Below are positions 21,418 to 31,658 of a stretch of DNA of 64,000 nucleotides, piece by piece; the stretch's first letter is position 1, and each line of letters starts with the position of its first letter. The stretch comes from Nematostella vectensis (lineage: Eukaryota; Cnidaria; Anthozoa; Actiniaria; Edwardsiidae): the NCBI RefSeq assembly GCF_932526225.1, contig NC_064046.1, forward strand, positions 6,249,306 to 6,313,305, read 5' to 3'. Below the pieces are notes generated by a model, which saw only the letters and a list, made by a program, of their open reading frames with translations, was not told the DNA's origin and searched no databases. Both the position numbers and the translations under genes were made by a program.

Positions 21418-24400
21418 ATGATCACAATGCTACTCATGGAAAAAAAAAGAGCTGGAAAGAGGAAGAGATCTGAAGCTAATTTACAACTTGAGTTACAACT
21501 TCATGTCAACACCGCGATCTCAAGTGATCCTGGTCGCAACCATTCTATTGTTCATGGAACTAAGCTTTGCGAGAACAATAGCCAACACCTACCTGTGTTA
21601 ATCACCACACGCCATGATTATTCGACCAGCGCCAACACTCATAATGCCAGGAACTCATCTAATCTCTTAAAAATAAATACTGGGAAAATTACACCGGACA
21701 GTGCGCCTCGATTACACTTAGCTACTTGGAATATTCGTGCCATGAACAGGAAAGCTGCATCTATCTGTGATCTTGTCATATCCAAAAGAATTGATGTCTT
21801 AGCCCTTGTTGAGACTTGGCTGACTGCTGAAAACAACTCTAAGTCTACCGTGGTTGAAGACACAAGCACACGGTTGCCTGTTCCTAACTGCTCAGATCCC
21901 ACTGTTGCCGATGTAATAAACACTCTACGGGACTTCGACTTTATTCACCTACCGCGTGCTGGACGAGGTGGCGGCATTGGTTTCTTTCTTAGAAAGGCTT
22001 TAAATGTTAAACCTAATACGTCGACTATCTTTAAGGCTCTGGAATATGTTGATCTCTCTATCACTGCATCGAGCTCATCAATGCGTCTAGTCACCGTTTA
22101 TAGACCTCCACCGTCTAAAGTAAACAAGCTTACTACTCGAATGTTCTTTGATGATTTCTCTGTTCTTCTTGAACACCTTGCAATGGATCCTGGGAAATTA
22201 ATTATAACAGGTGACTTTAATTTTCACATTGAAGACCCTGGTGACGCTGATGCTGTCAGACTGTTGGATATGCTCGATGCAGCTGGATTCGAGCAAAAGG
22301 TAGTAGGTCCTACGCACAGAAAAGACCACACCCTTGACCTAGTTGTTGTGCGGGACGGCGACTTGTCAGTGCGCGGACGTCCTGAAATCGTTGCATTCCC
22401 TAACTCTGTATCTGACCATAGTGCCATTATTTGTGATGTTGACATGCCAAAGCCAAGTGCCTCCAAGAAAATACTGCATCGGCGTCCGTTACGGAAAATT
22501 AATTTCGACTCTTGGTGCAATGACATCAGGGATTCCGCCATCTACAGTTCTGCTCCGAGTGATGACTCTGACTGCAACGTCTTATGTGATCAGTATAACA
22601 TTGTGCTAAACCACTTCATCGAGAAACATGCTCCTGTTCGCACTTTTTCAGTTACACTGCGACCCTATTCACCTTGGTATGATGATAGTCTTAGGTTATT
22701 GAAAAGACAGAAACGCAAAGCAGAACGGAGATACGTTTCATCGAGATTAGAAATCCACCGCCAGATGTACGAAGAGAAGTGTAGAGCTTACAGCACTGCA
22801 CTGAATGTAGCTAAGCGGAACTTCTACAAGGATCAAATATCTGGTTCCAATCAGACGCAGTTATTTCGTTTAATTGATGGCTTTTTCAGGGTGAAGCCGG
22901 TTCCGTTGCTACCATCATATGAATCCCCTCAAGCTCTTGCAGAAGATTTCATCTTATTTTTCACTACCAAGATTCAGCATTTAAAGGACAACCTACGATC
23001 ATCGCCCCTGTTAACGATGGAGATGTCAGTGACGCCAGCTCAGCCACAATGTGTGGCGTCATTTCCTGAGTTCTCTGCTGTATCAGTGAGTTATATACGT
23101 GATATTTTACAACAATCCAAGCCTAAATCGTGCATATTAGATCCTGTGCCGACAAGTGTACTAAAACAATCCATTGATGTTATTGCCCCGGCCATCACTT
23201 CCATTGTCAACGCATCTTTGTCATCTGGTGTTTTCCCTACCTCTCTCAAGGGTGGAGTGATCAACCCTTCCATCAAGAAGCAGAGTCTTGACCGCGAAGT
23301 ATATCCAAACTACCGACCGATTACAAACGTTGCCTTCCTATCAAAAACACTTGAACGTGTCGCTGCTAACCAGACGATGAACTATCTTATCCCCAACGGC
23401 TTACTGGCTAAGTTACAATCTGCTTACCGCCCCTTCCACAGCACAGAGACTGCTCTTCTTCGCGTCTTTAATGACATTCTGACCGCTATTGACTGCCAAC
23501 AGGAAGTAGTACTTGTTCTCCTTGACCTGTCAGCTGCGTTTGACACTATAGAACACTCGGCTCTGTTGTCGCGTATGCAACATCGTTATGGAATTAATGA
23601 GATAGCACTCCAGTGGTTCAAATCATATCTAACTGGCAGAACTCAACAAGTCCTTATAGACGGTGTTCTATCCTCCAGCCAACCACTGCGTTATGGCGTT
23701 CCTCAGGGTTCTGTACTCGGCCCGTTGTTGTTCTCTTTGTTTTTCGCGCCTATCGAAGATGTTGTTCGTGCACATGGTCTTGGTGCGATGATGTATGCTG
23801 ATGACACGCAGTTATATGTGTCCATTTGCCCGTCCGAAGATCGGTCTTCAGTTCTATCAAGGCTTGAAGTCTGTGTCAAGGATATCCTCATCTGGTGTAC
23901 GTCAAATGGCCTCGCTTGTAACCCCGATAAAACGGAAATTGTACATATCTCATCTCGATTCACGTCAACCAACATAATTCCTGAAATCGACGTTGATGGA
24001 CATTTCATCAAACCAGCCCAGGCAGCACGCGACCTCGGAGTAATCATTGATTCGAGTTTATCTATGACAAAACATGTCAACAGCATCTGCAAATCAGCCT
24101 ACCATTCTATAAGGAACATTGGCAGAATACGGAAATACCTTGACCGCAATAACTGTGAGCAGCTCATTCATGCTTTCATAACTTCAAAACTAGATGCCTG
24201 CAATAGTCTTCTGTCTGGACTCCAAGAAAAAGAAATAGCCAAACTACAGCGTGTTCAGAACTCTGCCGCAAGACTAATCGTTGGTGCTAAGAAGAGGGAC
24301 GCCATTACACCCATTCTTAAGGAACTTCACTGGCTACCTGTTGCTTCTAGAATAGACTTTAAAATTCTTACAATCACACATAAAGCTCTCCACAACCAGG

Positions 24401-24642
24401 CTCCTGAATATATCACTGAACTCTTAACACCGTATACGCCATCTCGATCCCTTAGATCTGCTAACAAGAACCTTCTCGTCATTCCTAAATCACGAACAAA
24501 AACTTATGGGGACAGATCTTTTTCAAACTTTGCAGCTAAATTATGGAACTCCCTCCCCCTACACATTAGAAACACCGACTGTCTCAGCAAATTTAAATCG
24601 TCTTTAAAGACTTACTTATTTTTTAAGCACTACAACAATTGA
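21418..24642 (+). CDS. LINE ORF2: APE endonuclease and reverse transcriptase (CR1/L2-like)
   Basis: This is an uninterrupted 1074-residue frame. An apurinic-type endonuclease covers residues about 98-345: ATWNIR near 102, ALVETW, TGDFNFH at about 263 and SDHSAI at about 332. The reverse transcriptase follows: DLSAAFDTIEH near 703, GVPQGSVLGP near 762 and MYADDTQLY with catalytic aspartates at about 794-796. The C-terminal region ends YGDRSFSNFAAKLWNSLP, typical of CR1/L2/Rex-type elements. The product nicks target DNA and copies its RNA there. No ORF1 or RNase H is visible. The 3' sequence has the gtaaagcattgagat block often seen near CR1/L2 3' ends and a tail of ATT repeats. The intact frame suggests recent activity. 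The first ATG was taken as start, and the true 5' end of the element is unknown. Confidence 0.92.
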   Translation: MITMLLMEKKRAGKRKRSEANLQLELQLHVNTAISSDPGRNHSIVHGTKLCENNSQHLPVLITTRHDYSTSANTHNARNSSNLLKINTGKITPDSAPRLHLATWNIRAMNRKAASICDLVISKRIDVLALVETWLTAENNSKSTVVEDTSTRLPVPNCSDPTVADVINTLRDFDFIHLPRAGRGGGIGFFLRKALNVKPNTSTIFKALEYVDLSITASSSSMRLVTVYRPPPSKVNKLTTRMFFDDFSVLLEHLAMDPGKLIITGDFNFHIEDPGDADAVRLLDMLDAAGFEQKVVGPTHRKDHTLDLVVVRDGDLSVRGRPEIVAFPNSVSDHSAIICDVDMPKPSASKKILHRRPLRKINFDSWCNDIRDSAIYSSAPSDDSDCNVLCDQYNIVLNHFIEKHAPVRTFSVTLRPYSPWYDDSLRLLKRQKRKAERRYVSSRLEIHRQMYEEKCRAYSTALNVAKRNFYKDQISGSNQTQLFRLIDGFFRVKPVPLLPSYESPQALAEDFILFFTTKIQHLKDNLRSSPLLTMEMSVTPAQPQCVASFPEFSAVSVSYIRDILQQSKPKSCILDPVPTSVLKQSIDVIAPAITSIVNASLSSGVFPTSLKGGVINPSIKKQSLDREVYPNYRPITNVAFLSKTLERVAANQTMNYLIPNGLLAKLQSAYRPFHSTETALLRVFNDILTAIDCQQEVVLVLLDLSAAFDTIEHSALLSRMQHRYGINEIALQWFKSYLTGRTQQVLIDGVLSSSQPLRYGVPQGSVLGPLLFSLFFAPIEDVVRAHGLGAMMYADDTQLYVSICPSEDRSSVLSRLEVCVKDILIWCTSNGLACNPDKTEIVHISSRFTSTNIIPEIDVDGHFIKPAQAARDLGVIIDSSLSMTKHVNSICKSAYHSIRNIGRIRKYLDRNNCEQLIHAFITSKLDACNSLLSGLQEKEIAKLQRVQNSAARLIVGAKKRDAITPILKELHWLPVASRIDFKILTITHKALHNQAPEYITELLTPYTPSRSLRSANKNLLVIPKSRTKTYGDRSFSNFAAKLWNSLPLHIRNTDCLSKFKSSLKTYLFFKHYNN

Positions 24643-24752
24643 TTAGTTTTTAACCATTAGAAATATAAGTAGAATAGAGTAGGATGTTTGTAAAGCATTG
24701 AGATTTTTATAATGCTATATTAAATTATTATTAATTATTATTATTATTATTA

Positions 24753-24796
<44 letters not shown>

Positions 24797-24806
24797 ATTA
24801 TTATTA
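24643..24806 (+). repeat. LINE 3' untranslated region and ATT-repeat tail
   Basis: After the stop, a short AT-rich region leads to an interrupted (ATT)n run at about 24720-24806. Simple-repeat tails of this kind mark the 3' ends of CR1/L2 elements. Confidence 0.8.
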
Positions 24807-25139
24807 TTATGGGATGGTGTCCTGTTATCTGTTAAGTTATCTAATGTTCAGTTATCTAAATGTTATATGAATAATTGAACGGGAAGACGTCGGGGAGACG
24901 GTGAATTTGGAGTTTATTCAAGATGCATCGTGCAGACTCCTAAAAAGTTCTTTTTCTCTGCAATTCGGTGAGATAGAATACCTAGGCATTCTCAGAGTCT
25001 ATGTATTTTAATACAAGAAGGCCTTTATTTTTCTTTGATTTATAACATTTTTAGATAAATGAACTTCAATTTTTCCAAGCAAATGTTCAGAAATCCTGTC
25101 ACTCAAGAAACCCTTGTGACTGGAATAAGATTTACTTCA
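24807..25139. other. No gene recognised
   Basis: Unique-looking AT-rich sequence between the LINE tail and the first fold-back unit, without a coding signal. Confidence 0.45.
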
Positions 25140-27238
25140 TTAATATATAGATTTAGGCACTGCCTAAAAGCGGAGCCAGCATTGAACACCTTTTGTATTG
25201 ACTGATCGAAGTATTTTTTGGGGATCTAGGATCCTGCTCTTTACTGAGATTTATTGGACCAACCAAATGGATGCAGGCCTTATTCAATAATTTAAATTAT
25301 GCAGTACATCAAAGTTGACAAACACAATTCCTGGTGAAATATGGCTGTCAAAGTTGTCAAGAGTCTAATGGTAAATTCTTATTTCCCCACCATAGAAGTT
25401 CCATTATGAATATTCTTATAATCAAAACAATACTCCGACAAGCTTTGCCCTTGTGCAGAATATGTCATGGATGTAACAGCATTCCAAAGATTCCAAATAA
25501 TATATTTAGACTGTTTAACTGCCATACTGTAATTTGAATTTGAATTTTAGTGGTGATTCTCTTCTTTATTGGACTGAATATTCAGAAAAATGTCTGGAAA
25601 TTAAAATCCACAAATGTATCTGCTTTCATGCATTACATATTGGTGCACCCACCATTTACCATATAGTGGCCTTGTTGTTGTTGGCCTACTCCAAAATGAA
25701 TGCAATGGAGAAAAAAACAGATTGATTTTGGAAGCAAACCCTAAAAAAATACATCTAAGACATCACTGACAGTGCTAAAATGCTAACTTCTAATTTCAAA
25801 CCAAACCCTTTCATTGATCTATGTTTGGGGTAGAGAGGAAACAGCAAAGAATATCAATTGACTAAAAAAATAGTCGACGGGAGAGGAGAAATAAAGGAAA
25901 TCAACTCAACTTGAAAGGTTTGGTGAAAAAAATATGAGAATAATAAAAATAATTTGAAAGGGCGTTTATTGACATTTCCCCTTTCCCATTATCTTAACCC
26001 TTCCACAACCACAGGCATCTAAAGAGGCCAAGCCTATGCTATCCGAGCTATGTGAACATAGCTTCAAATTCTATTATTGAAAAAGAACATGGTTGTTGCT
26101 TAGTGTTATATAGTTTAAGTATCTTGTCCTAAAAAAACCCTTCCCCTCATAAAAGTCCCATTAATGTACATTTGTAAAGCTACATTCTGACAAGCTTTGT
26201 CCTTACAAAGAACAAGTAATGGATTAAACAGGATTCCAAAGATATTATATAGTGTCAGACACAGTTTTAGATGAGATGCAATACTGAAGTTACCATGCGG
26301 TGATTTCCCATCCCCATGGAAAGGAAATCCTAAAAAAAGATATAAGTGAAAGTACTTAATGAAAATTTCTAATTTAAAAATCAAATTTGTTTATTAATTT
26401 TTTTTGTGTAGAGGGGAAATAGCAAATAGCATCAATTGCATAAAAATAGGAGAAGTAGGAGAAGTAAAAGGAAGAAATATGACTCTTCTTTAAATGTTTG
26501 AAAAGAAATATAACAATAATAATTATATGATAATTATATTCAGTACTTTCCTAAAATATTCCCATTATCTTTAGGTTGATAAAAAACGGTTTTCTTTACA
26601 GATTTATTATTTAAAAAGCAAAAGTTTGTTTTTAGTTTTATATTATATAAGTATCTTGTTCTAAAAAAACATATTGAGTGTGTACTGCTGAATCACATAG
26701 TAATGAACTAGTCATTTGAGCCCCCTCCCTCATGGTCCCGTGGAAGCGGGTTAATGTGGAGTTTTAAACCACTTTTTAACCAGAATATGTCAAGAGGGGT
26801 GGTGGTATTGACTGTTTTTTACTCTTAACTTGGAAACATGCTTTTAAAAAAGTCTAATCCCCCACCCTTTCCTGGGACCATGGATTTGGGGGTACCAAAT
26901 GACTAGTGAATAAGAACTCCCTTCTGTTCTCTTCAAGACATGGTTTTTAATTCCCATGTCTTCCAGTCTTTAGCATTCATCTTGGCCCTCAAGTAGTTCC
27001 TGGTTCATGAAAGAGTGAAAACAATTATTTATTATATCTTTCAAAACAATCTTTTCATCAAGCCATTTATAATCTAACTAATTTTCCACAAGTATTCGAA
27101 AAAAAATAAACGCATGAGATGCAAGATGCAGACAATAACAACAATACATATTGACAATAGGGGTTGATTTTTTATCTGGCTAGTGACACCACAGGGTACC
27201 CGCGCGATGACCACAAAAACCAAGTCGCATACCTATAC

Positions 27239-28889
27239 CGACACCGCTGCAGAATGTAGTGCGCACGCGCAGCCTCTTATTTCCGGCGGGAAATTGCCGG
27301 GCGCCCACCCCTATTAAAATTGTTTAGCAAAACAAAACAAACCAGTTTCCGGCCTCGAAATGTAAAAAAAAATAAGAAGTACATAAAAAAAATAAGCCTG
27401 AAAAGTTTACAACACCAAGATATTGAAATTTTCTATCTCTGAAATTTTGCACCACCTACTTTACGGCCTGCACCAAAGGCGAAAATAATGGATAAGCATC
27501 GGATGTCGTATCGGCAGACCTTCGTGGTCGCCATGATAGTTGTTTTGGTTGTAGCCTCGCTGGGTTTCGTTCGTGCAACCGACGATGCACAACACTGTAT
27601 GATGAGTTGCAAAACTAGAAACGGGAAAGGATGCATTGGTCGACTTTACCAGCTTTCCGAGGAGCTTAGTCGTGTCGCTAAGTTGCCGGTAGGTTCGCAT
27701 GTTTGCCGGCGACATTCGGATATGTTACGAAGAAGCAACTTGCGCTGCTCATTTCCCATGCACGATAAACAACAGCCCTCACGTCTGAACAAGCAACCTA
27801 TTCCAAGTCGTTTTTATCCGGTATTTGAAGAGATTGGGCTAACAGTGGCAGGATACCAGCCTGGTACTCGGTGGTGTTACCGGTGCAAGTTGCTCGCCTA
27901 TGAGAAATTTGAAAGCCGTCCTCAAACAAGTAGAAAACCAGTCGACAGGTCGAGGTAAGTGTATATTTTTATTCGGGAAAACAACCACTCCTCTGCAGTG
28001 CCTCTTCGCTGTAAATTGCTATGCATTTCTTCCTGTATTTTCAATCTGTTTAACAAAATATAAAAACGAGTACATTGAAAAGGCTTGAACATTCTTTTGT
28101 TCTTTTTATTAGGAAAAAGCAAATAGTAGTACATCCGCCATCAGCCAGAACAACAACTACAAAAGGTTTGTTTATTTGTACATTCTGAAGAAACACACAA
28201 ATTATCTATAAAATTCAGTTCGCCTTTCTTTTTGTTTTTGTGGATAATAATACTTTATCAATTATTGAGAAGTAGCAGTGCAAACAATATTATTGCATTT
28301 GTTGAAAAAGAAATATTTTTTTTTACAATTTGTACAAGTTTTTTTCCCACCAAGCCAATTCATATAAAATTATTAATTTCCTATGAGAGAATGAAAGGAA
28401 TTCCTTAATTTAGAATATGTGGAATAGAATAAGACAAGAAACATTTTGTTATTGAGGAGCTAGGGTGGGCTGGGATATTTAAGGCAAATTTTCAAAAATA
28501 TCTTTGGACCCTCCCCTAATATCTAATAGAAAACCTTTGACTCCCCCTTAACAATAATTTAGAAAACAGGTATGACCCCTCCCCATTTGACCCACCCACA
28601 ACAGAAAACCTGCACCCCAAAAGATGATACATTTTGCAAATTATTGTACTTTATTTTGGATAGTTTGTTTATTTTGTTTTCCATTTTGACTGTTTTGTAA
28701 ATTTCAGATATTTCAGTTTACGGGATCCCCTATTCTACACCTCCATGAAAGTATGCAAGATATATCTATGTCAGCACCTACCATATCCCAACTGGATCAA
28801 ACAAAGCAACAATTTGGAAGGCTGTTTTCAAGACTTGAAGCTTGAATGACTCTTGTCTCGCGCATGCGCAGTCGTTCTGCCGCGGTCTG
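27239..28889 (+). mobile_element. 1.65-kb TIR element with 8-bp target duplication
   Basis: ACCTATAC occurs at 27231-27238 and again at 28890-28897. Two uninterrupted copies of the target sequence elsewhere (near 31700 reversed, and 38075) lack the intervening 1651 bases. The ends are imperfect inverted repeats of about 30 bases: left cgacaccgctgcagaa..., right (reverse strand) cagaccgcggcagaa..., both continuing into a tgcgca-type motif. Eight-base duplications are typical of hAT and P superfamilies. No transposase core is recognisable, so it may be non-autonomous. It carries one spliced gene. Confidence 0.8.
27488..28166 (+). CDS. Spliced gene inside the 1.65-kb element, unknown function
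   Basis: The first exon runs from ATG 27488 to donor tcgag|gtaagt at about 27955. The second (about 28113-28166) follows acceptor tttttattag and keeps the frame. A third candidate exon near 28708-28846 ends QFGRLFSRLEA, but its phase could not be matched. The protein opens with a hydrophobic stretch that resembles a signal peptide or membrane anchor (residues about 10-30, VVAMIVVLVVASLGFV). A Cys/His-rich region follows (CMMSCK, HVCRRH, CSFPMH, WCYRCK) with the spacing of a zinc-binding domain. I recall similar Cys/His blocks in uncharacterised cnidarian proteins associated with repeats. A secretory leader on a transposon gene would be odd, so the real start may be downstream or in an upstream exon. 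Confidence 0.5.
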
Positions 28890-28962
28890 ACCTATACCAT
28901 ATTTCTATGCCTATGAAGCTACGCGCGCGGCCTGCGGCCGCGCTTGGCTCCGCTATAAAGAC

Positions 28963-29354
28963 TTGAAATCTTTTATTTGTAATATCGGTGTGAATATAAT
29001 GGTTAATTAAGTTCTGGATGTATCTTTTTCATTAAAAGGGAATTGGAAGAGAATTGTGTTTTGTAAACAAAGATTTATGATTGACTGTTGTGTTATTATT
29101 TGCGAATCAGCAGTGAAAACTTTTACTGGGGAAGTTGATCCCCGAGCATAAAATCACGCATTATTCCTAAAATCACGCATTATGCATTTCGATGTCCCAG
29201 AAACGGTTGATTGGCTCCAGCGTACTCTATGGAAGATCATTTTTACAGCGTTCGTGAAAAAGGAAGGTATTTTCGGTCAAAAAGATTTCCGAAACATCCT
29301 CTGCCGGATCACATTGCTCAAGATGTGATCGCGCGTAAGACTCATGTTGCTAAG
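28963..29354. other. No gene recognised
   Basis: AT-rich spacer with a short direct repeat (aaaatcacgcattat, twice near 29150). No coding signal. Confidence 0.45.
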
Positions 29355-29575
29355 GCCTGATGCACACTGGCAATATAACGATATAACAACATAAGAATTT
29401 GACATAATGGCATAAGGGAAAAAACATGTTTTTTCTTTTATGTCGTTATCTCCACGTTATTATGTCGACGTTATTGCCATAAGTCGCACCCTTCACACTT
29501 AAAAATAAGGACATAAGAATGCGCGCGCCTATCTTGTTATGTTATTATATTGCCAGTGTGCATCAGGCTTAAGGA
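29355..29575. mobile_element. Small MITE with about 30-bp inverted ends
   Basis: The left end cctgatgcacactggcaata (from about 29359) is matched in inverted orientation by tattgccagtgtgcatcagg, ending about 29568. The core of about 170 bases is AT-rich with repeated 'cataag' words and no coding frame. Compact structure and near-perfect ends indicate a non-autonomous DNA transposon. Confidence 0.75.
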
Positions 29576-29659
29576 AACGTGAGCGCTAACCAATCAGAGA
29601 CGTATCTAAAAATAACTGCTTGTTCTAAAAATAGTTTTTACGGACGTCATCATTGGAAA

Positions 29660-30528
29660 AAATCACCAGTACTGAAAGATTATACTTTATATAATCAGAA
29701 ACTCTCAGGTGTTAAACAGCATCCCTACCTGGGCGTTTTGCTGTCTGATGATTTACGGTGGAATTTTCAAGTAAACAAGATCGTAAACAAGGCTAACTCA
29801 ACACTTGGATTCATAAAAAGGAACTTGTATTCATGTTCTGAGGTCACCAAGCGTGCAGCCTATGTTACACTTGTAAGGTCACATCTAGAATATGCAGCTG
29901 CTGTATGGGACCCTTATAGACAGAATCAAGTGGACAAGATTGAAGCAGTCCAGCGACGTGCGGTGAGATTCATAAAGCGGGATTACGACTGGAACTCTAG
30001 TGTTACAATAATGAGACAATCCCTTTCTTTGGATCTGCTGAGTGAGAGGAGAAAGGCTCACCGTGTAAAAATGTTTTATTTATCAGTAAATAATGGCATT
30101 GCATTGCCGATACCTAATTATTATCAACGTTCAATGCGTCATACTCGAAGTTATTCAAGTAATACATTTATACAGCCTAAGGCACGTCACGATTATTATT
30201 TATATAGTTTCTTTCCCAGAACAATCAAAGATTGGAACAATTTATCAATTGAACTTAGAGAAGAAAATAGTTATTCATCTTTTTGTAATAACGTAAACAA
30301 GTTCATCGCCTAATTTTTATTATCATGCTATTTTTATTGTTTAAGTATTATCTTATTTTATAATTTATTTTTATTTTTATTGTATATAGTAAGTCGACTG
30401 AATTTATGGATTACCTATTTATTATTAATTTATATTTAGATTTATATATTTAGATTTATATATATTTTGTCATCTTTTCTTGATACGAAAGTGTTGAAAA
30501 GTAATAAAGTAGAAGTAGAAGTAGAAGG
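29660..30528 (+). pseudogene. 5'-truncated LINE: reverse-transcriptase C-terminus
   Basis: The frame to the stop at 30311 encodes a segment after the catalytic palm: YLGVLLSDDLRWNFQVNKI, then SHLEYAAAVWDPY and VQRRAVRFIKRDY, ending SFFPRTIKDWNNL. These words are typical of the C-terminus of CR1/jockey-like reverse transcriptases. The palm with YADD and the endonuclease are absent, as expected from 5' truncation during retrotransposition. An AT-rich 3' region ends in a (gtagaa)n-like tail at 30505-30527. The upstream residues of the same open frame, from 29579, belong to the sequence it landed in. It is a different family from the LINE at 21418. Confidence 0.85.
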
Positions 30529-31658
30529 AACATACCCTAATACGGGGGATTCGTTCTCTTACATCATTGTCTCTTGTACTTACTCATTCACTTTATAATC
30601 TGACATGAATACTTAAAGTATTACATACTTACGGTATCTTAATTTGTTCAAATTTGACTTTCTTTCAACTGACCTCTTGGCTGTCCAGAAATTATATTAA
30701 GATTTAAAATCATTGCAAAAAAGGCCAGAAGTGTATAAAAGCATGCATATCTGTCATCCTGGCTTGTTATAAGACTTGCCATCATTATAGTAATAGCCCT
30801 TGTAAAAACTTTCAAAAAAGTTCTTGATGGAAAGATGATGCTGTCACTCAAACAGTTTCAGGTTCTTGAAATATTGTGGATCACTTGAGGATATGGACTC
30901 CTGGTCCATTGACCACCTGGTACTTGGACACCTCATCAAATATTATAAGATTTTTTCTCAGACTGACATAACCTTTTTTTCGTATATAGACATGGGATCT
31001 TCTATGGATTGTGATCCTTGGTTTCCTTTAGTTAATATGCAGAGGAAGGATATAGAAATGACATGATCAATGTAGATGGGGCTAATAAAGTTACAATATA
31101 AATTGTTCAATTGTTTTAGTGCACATGCCCAGCAAGTAATAACTGTTATTACATTATATTTTGGTTTGAATGGATCAAATAACATTTGACAAAGAGCTCT
31201 GCAAAGCTCTCCCATAACATTAGGTTAACATATTCACCCTATATAGCTACCAACTCCCTTGCCTAGCTTCAAAATACTCAGTTTGTGGCTATTATTTCCT
31301 GGTTTGATAAGATGTTAAGAATCAAGGCAAATAGGTCAATAGCTTGGACATATTTCATACTATGACTTTGATAACCAGGATTTACAGCTTTGATTTGTTG
31401 GTGCCCTGCTTCAGTCCGTGAAGAGAAAAATCTGGCCTTGCACCAAAAAAATGTCAGATTCTTAAAAAGTGTGTTAACGCCATGCCAAAATGTTCACAAA
31501 ATGGGCCAAATAAGCCCAGGAAGAAAACCACTTGACAACTTCTATCCTGCTGGATGTCAACAGTTAGGGACAAATACAGACTTTAAAAGAAAAAGGTTGA
31601 CAGCATTCAGAGGTGCTTTTTAATACACTATATTTTGGCAGGCCAATACCTGCAGTTA
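30529..31658. other. No gene recognised; contains the rest of the orphan-exon relative
   Basis: Positions 30540-30660 resemble the sequence next to the orphan exon at 21187-21250, in inverted orientation. The remainder, to the GC-rich end of unit U2, shows no coding signal. Confidence 0.45.

Larger units (their letters stand above)
25140..28962 (+). mobile_element. Fold-back unit U1 (interrupted)
   Basis: It starts atagatttaggcactgccta, contains a copy of the 151-bp repeat, and runs to a GC-rich end (gcttggctccgctat at about 28950). The body at 25490-27180 is the reverse complement of about 32510-34325 and is directly repeated, with divergence, in 34800-36960. A 1651-bp element splits its right end at 27239. 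No gene of its own was recognised. Confidence 0.6.

Noticed and set aside
21639-24092. Minus-strand frames within the LINE
   Set aside because: Shadows of the long LINE coding frame.
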